Positions 1-11,603 of a stretch of 64,000 bases of DNA are shown in pieces. Every line of letters starts with the position of its first letter. The stretch's first letter is position 1. The notes beneath the pieces are model-generated. The model had not been told where the DNA came from, did not search any database, and worked only from the letters and a program-made list of their open reading frames with translations. The position numbers and the translations under genes were made by a program. Source of the stretch: Sparassis latifolia (taxonomy: Eukaryota; Basidiomycota; Agaricomycetes; Polyporales; Sparassidaceae); the NCBI GenBank assembly GCA_018466975.1, contig CM031561.1, positions 372,001 through 436,000 of the forward strand, given 5' to 3'.

Positions 1-121
1 GGGCCTCCACCTGAGGGTAGAATGCAACCGTCCCGACGGGTACGAAAGCGTAAGTCCACGTCATGCCGCCAGTGCGTGCTGTCCGTGACGATGAGTCCTG
101 TTGTAGTCCGAGAAAAAAAAA

Positions 122-1709
122 CTACAGAAACAGCGCAGCGAGCCCGGCGATGCCCGTCATGAGTCCCGCCATCGACCACGATGACGCGGGGGAAAAGAGC
201 ACCGCACCGTTCTTCATCTGCGTATCATGCGTGCTGGGGGTCGCGCTCTGCGAGGCGGAGGAAGGGTACGAGAACGAGGACGAGTGTGAGGACGAGTACG
301 AGGACGACGAGGACAGGTTTGCATTCGCGGCCACCGCGGGGGGCACATATGCGCTGGATGTCGGTGCGGCGCTCGTGGGGTTGTACGCGATCACCTGCGT
401 GACGGGCTGCACGGTGCCGCTGCCGGGCGCGACGTTCTGGTACGCCGGGAGACCGTCGAGCTGCGCGACGCTGACGATGTCCCAGCCGTTCTGGCGGATG
501 AGTGGAAAAACGTCCATGTAGGCGTTGACGGAACCGTTCGTGAGCTCGTGCTCGAGGATGATGAGGCCAGGGGACTTGGGGCCTTCGATCCACTGTGTGA
601 GAGAGTCCTCGACTTGCTGCTGGGTCTGGCCGCCCTTGGTGTCAATGGTCCAGTCCGCCGAGCTGTAAGGGGGAGGTTGTCAATTTGGGCTACTGCACGA
701 CACGCAAGAGACATACTCGTTATTCCAGAGAACAGTAGTGAGGCCGAAGACCTCCTTGGCGATGGCACTGACGCGGACATCGGTGTCACCGTAAGGCGGG
801 CGCCAGTACTTTGGCAGACGACCCCCAGTGGAGTCATGTATGAGCTGCATTGTCCATCCCAGCTCGCCGAGGACCATCGAATTGTTAAGAGTGGTCGTGT
901 ACGGGTGCGTGTAGGTGTGCACCGCGATATCGTCTAGGGACGGTCACGTGAGGAGACGCGTCGACGAAAAAGGGATATTGCTCACCTCCATTGGCGACCG
1001 CCAAGTTGAACTCTTCCCAATACTGAATGATGTTGAGGCCGATCATAAAGTGTGTGGCGTGCACATCATTAGCACTCAGGAAGTGGTAGAGCTGAGTGGA
1101 GGGCTGCGAGACATGGCGTAATTTCTGGAGACGAACGCGGAACGGGACGCGACTTACGGGCAAAGGACCGTCGTCGAAGGAGGCTGCAATAACGCCGTTG
1201 GGGGCATTCCAGAGCTCGCCAGGGATGTAGCACTGATAGGTGCCAGAACAGACCTCAGAGCTTGTAGGGTCGAGGCCGTCGGGGTAGACAGGGTTGCCGT
1301 CAGGACCCATGGTTGGCACTGGAATGCTGGGAATCTTGCCCGCAGAGACAGCAGCGTCGAGCGCGTCGACCCACGCCTGAGGAAGCTGGTTAGAGTCGGG
1401 AGTGTCTTCGGGGTAAGCCGCAGACCACGCTGCGATGGAAGGCAGCTAAATATCGGCGTAGAAAATCAAGAAAGAAAACCTACTAGAAGAACCGACGGTG
1501 GGGGACGTTTGACGGTCAGATAGTTTGTTGCGGTGGAAGAGGGAATGAGCGGGGGAGTCGTCTGCCTGGTACCATACTCCGGGAAGCCGTTTTGTGAGGG
1601 TCGGATGTTCGTGAGGGTGGAAATTGGAGGCGACAGGAATGACGGTTGCAAGCGAAGCGAGCGGAAGGGCAGTAATGACCGACAGGACGCAGCGTAGTGG
1701 AAGTACCAT
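122..1709 (-). CDS. Chitin deacetylase, secreted and GPI-anchored
   Basis: Polysaccharide deacetylase (NodB/CE4 family) that removes acetyl groups from chitin to give chitosan in the cell wall. Visible CE4 motifs in order: ASFDDGP (metal/catalytic Asp pair, around 1170), ATHFMIG, HTYTHPY (metal-binding His pair), RPPYGDTD, then DWTIDT and a late LIILEHE. The start at 1709 gives a signal peptide ([21 protein letters not shown]). The C-terminus is a Ser-rich linker followed by a hydrophobic tail ([16 protein letters not shown]), as expected for GPI attachment. The gene is split by several short introns; the first looks like GTCGGT..TTTAG near 1495-1446. All CE4 motifs are present, so the enzyme is probably active. 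The stop codon lies only 122 bases from the window edge. Family assignment is secure; substrate is inferred from similarity to fungal chitin deacetylases. Confidence 0.9.
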
Positions 1710-2725
1710 CTTCGAGGCAGAAGTTGGCCTGGGGGATGGAGGAAGGGGAAGGCGGGGGATGTAGTTGAAGTTGAGAAAGTTGCGGTGTGGAGGACACGAA
1801 AAAATAGAGTGTGGAGGAGAGCTATTTATGCAATGGCAGGAAAGAAAGAGGTGAGCAGGGCACGATCGAGAACACGGCAGTCAATTGCCGTCCCCTGCAA
1901 GCTGAACATGGCATCGCGGTACCCCGCCCCCTCAGGCCTTCAGGCTGCGGCGCGTTCAGTAGAAATGTAGTTGGCAAGCAGAACACCGCACACGTCGCCC
2001 GACCCACTGAATATACTGCCACTGCCATTTCCTCACCTGCCAGTGGCATTTCTTCACCTGCCCGTCAAGGCAAACGGGATGCCTTTCCCGGACACCCCCT
2101 ACGTCGATTGAAGCCCCGCCGCCTCGGCGGCTCTGGCACTTCGGCACCTCATGCCCGCCAGATCTACAGGCAACCTTGGCAGAGCTCGACCATAGGTACT
2201 CTCCGCAACTCTCTGCCAGTCTGTGCATCTCAACGTCACCAAGTTTGGCCCTAGTGTAGGAAGCAGTGCGCACCAGAAACTTACCCATCTACGAGCGAAC
2301 GCTGCCATTCAAGCCTCATCGTTAGCTTTGCACTGTCCAGTGCGCACTTCCATCGGTCGCGATCTATTCTCAGGCCTCAGCCACAATGAGACGCACCTGT
2401 GCATCTCACCCTCCATTTCATCCTCGTATGGATACCGCAACCCTTCATCGTATATCTGGGGAGGCACCATAATCGACGAGTGGCATCCTTATTCCCGTCC
2501 TCGATCGCATGCAGGATGCCTGAACGTCAGTATCATACCTTAACCATCCCGCACCTCAAAATGTAACCGATTTCTGAGTTTTTTCTGGGCTCAAAGCAAA
2601 CCAAGGTCCAAAGGTGCATGCGCGTGGCAGATGGATTAGCAGGAAAACCAAATCGACAAGTACAATACCGCACGTCGCGTGTCCGTCCGTCAGGCACCCC
2701 AAAGCGGACCCGATCCTCGCTAAAT
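1710..2725. other. Intergenic region, about 1 kb
   Basis: Lies between the start of the chitin deacetylase and the stop of TFG1, both on the minus strand. Open frames here are short and unconserved in appearance. Apart from the TATA-like element near 1823 I see no gene or RNA; it probably holds the deacetylase promoter and the TFG1 terminator. Confidence 0.5.
1823..1832 (-). promoter_or_regulatory. TATA-like element upstream of the chitin deacetylase
   Basis: On the minus strand this reads GCATAAATAG, a TATA-type element about 115 bases upstream of the ATG at 1709. Spacing suits a fungal core promoter. Motif call only. Confidence 0.35.
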
Positions 2726-5159
2726 CTATCCCGCAACAGGGCTCGCCACAGGCGGAGGCGATGGTGCCCCCCCTCCCCGATAAGCCGGCCTGAGCACCAG
2801 TACACCCTTGCTCAGCTGCGCAACCTCCTTCACCAGCGCCGTAAACCGCGTCTTCTTCCCCTCGTCCGTCAGGTACGACCTGAAGTGGTGGATGCAGTCG
2901 CGTGTAGTCGCGTTCGGCGTGTTCTTAAGCCACTCAATCACCATCCGGTCCTCCAGCACCCCGTCCGCTGCCGCACCGTCCGGGGCCGCAACCTCCGCCT
3001 TGCGTTTCTTCGGTCTCGGAGGCGCGCCTTGGCCAGAGGCTCCGGTTGGCGACGTGGGCTCTTCCGTGGCTTTGCGTTTGGAGTGTTTCGGGGGTATTCC
3101 CGTGGTCATCGTCGGGCTCTGCGCCACCGGACTTCCCGCACGGCTTCCTGTGCCCGCACCCATGATCGGGCTCGTCGCACGACTAGCCGTCGGTGACGTT
3201 GGCCCGCCTATGCGAGGGCTCGGGCTGGGTTTCGGCTTAGGCACCTTTGGACTCGTGGCACGCATCGCGACCACGGAGTGACCTCCGTGACTTGGCACCG
3301 GAGAAGTGGCACGCGATGGAGATTGTAATTCAGCTTTCGTTTGTGGGAGTGGCTGGCTTGCAGAAGGTGTCTTGGTCCCATTCGTCAAGGGGGGAGCGAC
3401 TGCAGCGGGTTGAGAGGAGGAAGGGCGAACTTTCGGTTCTGGCGGGATGATCGCAGGCCCGACTTGGGTAACCGGAGGTTCTTCCTCCTCCTCCTCTTCC
3501 TCCTAATGATTACAGACGTGTAGTATATGAATGATGAAGACAATATGTGACTTACCGAGCTCGCGTAAGGGTTCCGCTCGTCATCACTGTCGTCATACCC
3601 GCCGTCTTTCTCTAGCTTCCGCAACGTCTTCTGCAGAGTCTTGCCAGCGCCCGTGAGCTTCGACTCCTCTTCCTCATCATCGTCGGACTCGTCAATGTAT
3701 CCCTCCCGTTGCTTGTTCGCGTTCTTATACTGGCGCTTGAGACGTTCCTGCGAAAAACACCAAAGGTCAGCGTATTCCATCACCGAATCCAATCCCAGGA
3801 GACACACCTCCATTTCCTTCGCCTCCTCATCATCAGCTTCAGGCTCTATCTTCTCCTCATCGTCCGCAAAGTCCTCCTCAAAGTCAAGCTCGTCCACGTC
3901 GCCCTCCGCACCCAGCTCGCGCTTGGTCTTCCTCTTGCGGCTGGGGCCCTCTTCGTCGTCATCGTCGTCCCCAAACAAATCTGCGGTGCCGCTGTCGACT
4001 GTCTTAAGCCGCCGGCCACCAGGACCGAAGCTCTGACCCGCAGTGTAAACGAGCGACCCGCTGGCCGCCAGGCTACCGGCACTCTCCGACTTGAACGTCG
4101 CCATGGTAGATTCTGAGGGTCGTCCGCCGCGTTTACGCGATAGCCAGCGCATTGGCTCTCCGTTCTTCAAGATCTCCTTTTGCTGTAAGCGTATAGGTCA
4201 GACGGCATGTAATTAAGCAGAATTGGACAATAAAATTATAAAGAGAGCGGAAGGGGTCGCATATCCAACGGCAAACTAAGAGATTTGAGAATGCGTACCT
4301 TGAGCTCTGCTTCCTCCAGGCCCATGACATAGAAATTGGGCTTCTTCTGGAACTTGTACCACCGATGTGCGGGCACAAACTTGAAGATCGCCGTCTGGGC
4401 GGGCATAAACATCCCATGTGTCTGCGCCTTGGCAACTTCCTCCATCCTGCCGGTCCATATCTCCAGCTGCTCCGAGTCCTCCATCACCCACGGGTATCGC
4501 TCCTCCTTCCGCAGCTGCCTGATCTCCTCTGGCACGGGAAACACCTGCCGCGTCTTTTTCTGAAAGCGCTTCTTCGGCGGCGGCGCCTTGTCCTTCCCCT
4601 TATCCTTCCCATCGTCCGCACGGACCTCGCCAGGGCGGATTGGGCGCCCCTCCGCATCCACCATGACGAGCTTCCCATCAGCGCCGATCACGGGCTTCCC
4701 GTCGGGGCCGAGCATGGGCCCAACAGCTTGTGGCACAGCGGCGCCCGTGGCTTCGCCGTCGCTGCGGTGCGGGTCCTTGCGGTTGAGTTTCACGGGCGGA
4801 GCCCACGTCGTGATGTCGACCGCCTTGCGGGAGTCAAATTTCATCACGTCGTACTTCCATCCGTTCCGCGCGGAGGACATCAGCTTATACTCGACGAACG
4901 GGCCCTGTGGTGGCGGTGGCCGCTCGTCGTCGTCGTCGTCCTTCGGCCGGCGTGGCCGGGGGGTGCGGGCCTTGCTGGGCGCAGATGTGGATCCGGGTGT
5001 GGATGTAGGCGTGGGTGTGGGTGTGGACGTGGAAGTGGAAGAATCTGTGGAAGACCCGGCTGCTGGAGTTTCTGGCTTTGAAGGTGCGGGTGCGGGTGCT
5101 CCGGGTTTCTTCTTCTTAGGGTGGAAGAGGCACGCAACGCCCTTGTTCTTGGGGGCCAT
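2726..5159 (-). CDS. TFG1: Transcription initiation factor IIF subunit alpha (RAP74/Tfg1)
   Basis: Large subunit of TFIIF, which escorts RNA polymerase II to the preinitiation complex and aids start-site selection. The N-terminal half carries the conserved dimerisation region (FVEYKLMSSARNGWKYDVMKF, then PAHRWYKFQKKPNFYVMGLEE). The middle is very acidic with GDVDELDFEEDFADDEE, typical of the family. A Ser/Pro-rich stretch repeats RATSP three times. The C-terminus is the winged-helix domain (VIEWLKNTPNATTRDCIHHF .. VLRPAY). Four exons: the first ends at about 4300 (GAGCTCAAG|GTACGC), later introns lie near 3809-3750 and 3557-3504. Start at 5159 gives MAPKNKG with a basic N-terminus. Complete by all visible domains. 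Nuclear. Confidence 0.93.
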
Positions 5160-5712
5160 TTATGCGTGCTACTTAGATCGACGATGCGCAGTAGATGTAT
5201 TCAGCAAGCTCGGTCGTACTTTCACGCAGTGTGCGCCCCCCAAGTGTCAGGATGGAGGGGGAGCGAGGAGGATAAGGAGTGGTGATGGTGGAACAAAGAC
5301 AAGCACGTTGCGGCCCCGCCACAGCCAACGCGCGCCTTAATTGTACTAGTCACAATTCTCCGTCATCAGCTGCCGCAACTGCAACGCGCGCTCACAACGA
5401 CGTGCAGTAAAACAACCGTATGTATAAGCAAGACATGGTATCGTCGCAACGATCTAGGAATATACGGATCGTCCAAAATCGAATTATAATAGTGGGGCTA
5501 GTATGTGAGAACTTGGCTGTAAATACCCATCACTGCTCTCCAAGTCTCTGAAATGCAAAAGGTGCTCGTATCTATGCATATCGAGCGTTGAGAATACGCG
5601 ACGAAGAGGTATATATATCATACAAATCACCTTCCACGACAAAACATAGCGAAAACCACCAAGGAAGGAAGACTGATATCGATACACGTTGCGGATCTCT
5701 GGAAACGCGTGC
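5160..5712. other. Intergenic region between TFG1 start and bHLH gene stop
   Basis: Contains the TFG1 promoter side and the AT-richer 3' flank of the bHLH gene. No open frame with recognisable similarity and no clear RNA gene. Confidence 0.5.
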
Positions 5713-7804
5713 TCATGAGGGTGTTTCCGTCCGGGGGGCTCCAGACGCACTGCCATTCATGTTTTGCTGCATGGCAGGTGGTGCACTCGGGGGATACACG
5801 TTTTGAGATGATCCCGGTCGGGACCCAGGAGCTGGTGCGGATGGATGTGCCTGCTGGGACTGTGGTGGTGGTGGTGGCTGATGAGGATGCATCGGGCCTG
5901 CCGGGCCTCCGGGGGGTGGATAAGGCGCTACTCCCACTGGCGGACCGTGACTATAGACAACATGAGGAGGGCCTCCAGGGAAAGGAGGTGCCATCCCCTG
6001 TCGCGCGTTATCCAGTTCATGTCGTAGCACTTCGATCTCCCGGCTCATGTCCTGATGGCTCTGCTTCAGATTCATAATGAAGTCGATAGCTAAGAATCGA
6101 ATTCGCGAACAGACAATTGGTTAAGGTGTGAAGCGTATACGGGACTGGGCTAGCGTACCTTTACTCAGGATCTCCCACTTGCTGGACTTCATGCCTCTGT
6201 CGGAAGGTAGCTGCTCGCGCAGCTCGTCAAAGAGATCCTTCATCTCCTTCCGCCTCTTCCGCTCGGCCAACTTGTGGGATACGCGGAGTTCGGGCGAGCG
6301 CGAGTAGGGAGTAGAGCCCTGCTCTCGGGATAGCTGGGGGGCATCGTCGACTTGAGGAGTATCTGTTGTTGGTGTGGAGGAGGAAGGGCCCGCGTTATTG
6401 ATTGGTGCTTGGGCTGCGGTGCGAACACGCGACGGAGGACGGGAGCGTGACCTGAGGACTCTGGTGGGACCTGTGGAAGGGGGTATAGGCGGCGACTCGG
6501 TCGCTATCGTTGGTGCAGACAGCCTGCGATCTGCCGGAAAAGCGACTGGAGGCATTGGAGGATGGGAGTCGTACTGGAGAGTGTGAAGGTCCGCATTATG
6601 TTCTTCTGGCTGCATTTGTTGGGCTGCAGCCTGATCGGGATGAGCCTGAGGGTTGGCAGGCCACGCGAAAGTAGCCATGCCTCCTCCTGCTCGACCACGT
6701 GGTGACTCTCCGGGGACTGCCGAGCCCGGTGTGCTGTACCCGCTCAGAGGCGTGCTCACCGACGTGCTTGCAACGCTCTCTCGTCTCTCTCCTCCCCACC
6801 ATCCTCCCCCTCGCCCATCAACAGAATTTCGTCGCTCGTCCAGGCTCAGCTCTCCCATCCGCTGCGTCTCGTACCCCGACTCCCGCCGTTTCGCCGCCCG
6901 CCCCTCGCTCGGCACTCCCGGCCCAACCAGTTGCGGGTCAATGTCCGGTGCGTGCTGCTCAGTAGAAGACAGCTTGCGTTTCGTACCTTGGAGCAAAAGC
7001 GTGTGAGTCACAGCAACACCTCCGACTAGCAACTAGGCAATTGACCACCAGTTGTGCTGGAACGCCGCCGTGTTCCGTCATCTTTCCTTCCTCCGGCGAG
7101 TGACGCACGAGGAAGATTACGACGTGGGGGCCTACCTGTATCGTGTTGTTGATACTCCCCGTTGCCATGTGCATCGATCTCCATCCCATCAGTGCCCTTG
7201 ACCCTACTAGATTCTGCGAATGCCGTTCTTTTCTGAGCTTCAGCTGCGTGTGGATTGCAATACTAGGTTTACCTCCGATCACTCTTCCTGCTCCACCTTG
7301 CTCTGCGCCACCTTCATCACGTCGCGTGCCCTCAACGCCTCCCTCTATTGAGGGCGACCTCAATATTCGCCGGATGTTAGCGTTCTCTGTTGATGCTTCT
7401 CCGAATTTGTACGGGGACGCCGGCCTCGGATGACTGAACGAACTCTTGCGTTGTGGTTCGTGTGATGACGACGAGACAGAGATACCAGAAACAGGATCTA
7501 CGCGCAGAGATGGGGGAATGCTGTTCACACCGGAATGCGAGTGAGACATCGGCGGGCTAGCATGCAATGACGGATCGGTAATAGATCCTCTGCGCTGATT
7601 TTGCAGAAATTCCAGAGGAGCGAGAGGGGTGACGGGTGAATATCGGGAACCGCCCATCGCGCTCTTGCTCTGGGAGGTGGGACCGCTAGAACCGCCGCTC
7701 CCGGGGAGTGGATTGGTAGATGAATTTTCTAGGATGGCTCCTGGGTCGTCCATGACACGATCCGGAGAGCGCGAGCGCGTCGAGGAGGACGATGTGGAGA
7801 GCAA
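5713..7804 (-). CDS. Basic helix-loop-helix transcription factor
   Basis: Sequence-specific DNA-binding regulator. The bHLH domain is near the C-terminus: basic region [17 protein letters not shown] with the H-E-R pattern used to read CANNTG/CACGTG E-boxes, then [23 protein letters not shown], an intron, and [20 protein letters not shown] leading into a short heptad-like helix. The long N-terminal part is Ser/Pro-rich and low complexity, with SP motifs that could be phosphorylated. The C-terminal tail is Pro/Gln-rich ([16 protein letters not shown]), possibly an activation region. Introns: about 7279-7240 (donor GTAAAC, acceptor CGCAG), one after QQHDT near 7133, and one inside helix 2 near 6160-6090. 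Start at 7804 ([14 protein letters not shown]); a second in-frame Met (MDDPGAI) is 17 codons in. Exact orthology is not clear. Confidence 0.85.
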
Positions 7805-7869
7805 CGAGCGAACCGCCCAAGTGTAATATGGATGTTTGGGAGAGAGTCAGCGTGGCTATCCACTAACTC

Positions 7870-7875
7870 CACGTG
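7870..7875. promoter_or_regulatory. CACGTG E-box upstream of the bHLH gene
   Basis: A palindromic CACGTG lies 66 bases upstream of the bHLH start codon at 7804. It is the class of site the encoded H-E-R basic region is expected to bind, so autoregulation is possible. Hexamers occur by chance, so this is inference. Confidence 0.35.
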
Positions 7876-8093
7876 CAACGGCCACTCAGGCACCCGAAGT
7901 ACGAAATAAATTCCCCAAAAAATGGTCTCGGAATGGACGCACTCCGATTGGTTGGTTGGAGGTAATCTCCAGAACAGATGTGGGTTTCGAAAAGGTGAAT
8001 TATCACCAAGTAGAAACAGAGGCAGAAAAAAAGAGAGAATATTGACCACTAATCTATCCAAGACCTATTTATTATACACAAGCAGTACTACTA

Positions 8094-11000
8094 CTACGAA
8101 GGAAAGGACGTGAATCTGAATGTCCGTAGGATATCCTCATCACGCGGGGTGATGTATGGCTGGTAAGTTGTCAACTTCTGACTGTTCCTTGTTGTCCGGC
8201 CTCTTTCCTTCTGCGTCTGGCCAACCTCCTGCAGCGCGGCATCGTCTACCGCAACCATATACCGAATCCACGGCTCGTAGTCGAGAAATACGGATCGATT
8301 GTCTGCGAGAGTGTCCAAGGGAACTCTAAGTTTGCGCATGAGTGCCTTGACCGAGGAAGCGTGATTTTGTGAAGAGATTTCTTCCTGTTCTCCCAGTGGG
8401 AGTGCTGGGTACAACGACGCGAAAAGGTCGTTCGAATATGAGACAACCTCCTTCATAACGACCTCGTCTCTGCGGTAGACAGACAGGTCCACATGCAGCG
8501 CAGACTCGAACGGGAGATTATCATGGGCCACGAAGTAACCTAGCTCGTCATCTGCCGGAGGCGTGGAGATTGTCATAGGGTTCTGACAAAACAGGCAGAG
8601 GTTCGGTGAAGGAATGAACTAAAAGGAGCGCAGTACCCACCCGGAGTGTATCCAGTCCCCCTCGACCCAGATGACAACCCACGAAGGACATAGTGTCCTT
8701 ATATCTGTCCAACAGGCGAAGGAGACTTAGGTTCTGCTCTACATCTTCTTGGTTTGCATGTGCGCCACACCGCGAGGGTATTAATGGCCTCGGTAGCAGA
8801 TGCGCACGCTTCTCGAGGTTATGCTCTTCGATGTCACCAGTTCCTCCGGCCGTGTTCCCGAATTGCAACCGATGAATACTGCGGCGGAGGTCAGGATATC
8901 GGGCATGATTCCGAGTACCCGATCGTGTCTCAGATGCATCGACACCATGATAAAGCAATGAGATGGAAGATCTGTCCAGGCCATGGTGTTCAACAAATGA
9001 AAGGCACCTCAAGTAGGACATCGCCAAAGGTTCTGGACACGGTGCAAACACGAGTGTCGTCTGCAAAGGGAGAGTTCTGAGGGGTATCACAGACACATCT
9101 AGATGAAGACCACGATTAAGCGTCCAAAAAATAAGCGTGTAATCGCGCTCACCATTGCAAGTCAAGACGACAGGCCGTCGACATTCTTTGATGATGTTCA
9201 CTAATGTAGGCCAGAAATTGACGTCGCTCTCGTACAGCACATCGACTTCCTCGATCAGTATAATGGATTGGCCGATGGTAGTGGCGTCTCCATTTGGCGT
9301 TGGGGGAGTTGGTGGGCATTGCGCTGCAGCAAGGTCCTCTGCCGAATCAATTCGTAAGAGACGCCGTTTGCCTGCCGGACCTTTCATTTGGCTTCCCTGA
9401 GAAGGGCCAGGTTGCGCATTGAAGCTCGGTGTGGCCTTCAGCTGGTGCTGCTGCCGGACGAGGTGATTCTTGCCCACTTCGCCTATGAGCCTATTCAACG
9501 CAGCCCCGCTTCGCTCCCCGATACCTGGGTAGACCTCGAAGACATCCCAACCTAGCTCTTCCGCACATGCATATACTGCAGCAGTCTTGCCGCAGCCAGA
9601 AGGGCCCGTGAGGAGGATGGTGTTGAACACTTGCTTCTTGAAGACAGGTTGTGAGGTGGAAGGCACCGAAGCAGCATCATCCTCGCTATCGGAAGGAACA
9701 TCAAGTTCAGAAGACTGATTGACGGAAGTATCCGTGTAGGAACGCTGCAGGCGTTGCAGCGTCCTCTCACAATACGCGATTTCGTCTTCGCTTTCCGTCG
9801 TCTCTTCGGTCGACTCGTCTGTCCCCACGATCCACGAGTCTTTCGCGTCCAATTTGCGGCGCTTCTTCGGCTTTTCCACCTGTCGCAGGACTTTAAGTCT
9901 CTTGCCCGCCGCTTTGAGTTTGGATTTCGTGCCTTTCTTCGCCTTACGCCCGCTGTCTGCACTGCCTGTCCCGATATTCAATGGGGCCATGGAATCGATC
10001 CGCAGCTTGAGGGCGAGCAGCCATGCGCGGAGATATGCGGCACGATCCTCATTCCCGAGTACCTCTGTCGCCTGACGAGGGCGCCACTTGTCCGTCCAAA
10101 GTTCATGTGCAATCGTAGGTGGTTCGCCTATATCCTGCTCGCGCGTCTGTACCTCGAGGAGCCGGGCGATGGCGGGATGACGGCGATGATCGGTTGGAAG
10201 GCCGTCGAGAAACTGTGCCCTCTCTGCTGAGTCAAAAGTCGATGAGGTGTGGTCCTCTGTTAAATGATGGATTGTACAGTCGACCTCTGCTGAGTCGGCT
10301 GTACTTGAAATGTGGTCGTTTGCTGTGTTGTTCGCCGGATAGTCTACCTCTGCAGAGTCATTCGATATATGACCGCCGTCAGTGATAGTGATAGATTCTG
10401 AAGTAAGGAGAGAGGAAAGTGCATCAGGACTTGGATTGTCCTTCGAGACAGCGGAGAGCGAGAGCGATAGTGCAGATTCAACGACTGAACCAGAAGATGA
10501 CGTTGGCACGGTAGGCATCTGTTCGTCTTCCACCTCAGTGGGGACGGGCGACGGACCAGGATGTGTGCTGCTGCTGCTACCTACCGCTCTGGTTGGCAGA
10601 GATATGTCAGGTGTAGGGAAAGTGGTTTGGGGGCCTCGGACGTGTTGAAGATCTCGGTCCGGGTACGGAACCGTGGTATTTGGCGAGTCCCGTGAATGCT
10701 TGGTATTGCGCTGTACTGGCTGAGGTATCTTCTCACCTGTGTCCAGATCAGACAGATGAGAGTCACTATGTGCTCGAGGTGCAAAGATGGAGTAGAGGGG
10801 CTTGGAAGCAGCGGGACGCTTGGAAAGTGCGTCAGAGCCGTTCCAGGGGGTTGCATCCACGACAATGGGAACGTCGCGACAGCTACCATCCACGATTTCC
10901 TGCACCTCTGGTGTAGTGGCCCTGGAAATCGCTCGAGACTTAGTCGTACTAATCGAGGACGTCATTGTGATCTCTTTTGGTCTAAGCCTCCTCGGTTGCT

Positions 11001-11420
11001 GAGATGCTGGTTCTTGAGCGCGGCAATGAGGAGTGGACATACAACGCAGAAGGGTAGAAAAAAAATGCTCACCCTGTTCGTCACCCAACACAACATGTTC
11101 TGGTAGGGCTTCAACGTCTATTGGCTTAGTGCTTAACGTGCCCTCGGTGGTGTCCACCAACTCGGCCACCGTCATGGTCTCTACATAGTCCTGCACCTCC
11201 TGCTTGTGTTCGGATTCAGATCCCGGGAATGAATCGGCCTTGGAGAGGTTGGACTTGATATGGAAGTGATCCAGCAGAGATCTCTGACCAGACTGGAAAT
11301 AGCCAGGAAAATATAGATGCGAGAAGATCAGCACCTGGACTTCGCAACGGTTCATCAACCACTGACCCCCTTCGTCTTTCCGGCTTTTCGAGCGGCAGTC
11401 TTTTTCCTTGAGTCAGCCAT
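8094..11420 (-). CDS. ELG1: ELG1/ATAD5-type alternative clamp loader large subunit
   Basis: Large subunit of an RFC-like complex that unloads PCNA from DNA after replication. The AAA+ core shows TDKWRPRQATEVLGNE ahead of Walker A GPSGCGKTAAVY (near 9600) and Walker B IILIEEVDVLYESD (near 9240). A long disordered, acidic N-terminus precedes it, and the C-terminal exon (8576-8094) ends in a helical region typical of ATAD5. I chose the start at 11420: MADSRKKTAARKAGKTKG, then an intron (about 11366-11295, GTCAGT..TTCCAG) that joins in phase to SGQRSLLDHFHIK, a PIP-like PCNA-binding box. A further in-frame intron may lie near 11072-11000 (GGTGAGC donor). Several introns interrupt the AAA+ part (for example 9150-9060). 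It shares a 183-base promoter with the JMJD7 gene. Nuclear. Confidence 0.88.
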
Positions 11421-11517
11421 AACATACCCTTCTGGGTTTTGGAGACGAGGTCAATGTAGAAGACGCAAACTAATGAGACTGGAAGACGGTTGGAGGTACG
11501 TGGGTTCGTCAACCCGT

Positions 11518-11563
11518 CGCGTCGCGTCACAGCGATCACGCGCACCGTGACTCTGAAGACGCG
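11518..11563. promoter_or_regulatory. Cluster of MCB-like CGCGT/ACGCG cores in the ELG1/JMJD7 promoter
   Basis: Four copies of the MluI-cell-cycle-box core occur within 46 bases: CGCGT at 11518 and 11523, ACGCG at 11538 and 11559. In fungi the MBF factor uses ACGCG cores to activate DNA replication genes at G1/S. Placement in the short divergent promoter of a replication gene fits that role. GC-rich background lowers certainty. Confidence 0.4.
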
Positions 11564-11603
11564 CTCTTTCGTCCAAATCCACCGGCTCAAGGGCGGCACA
11601 GCA

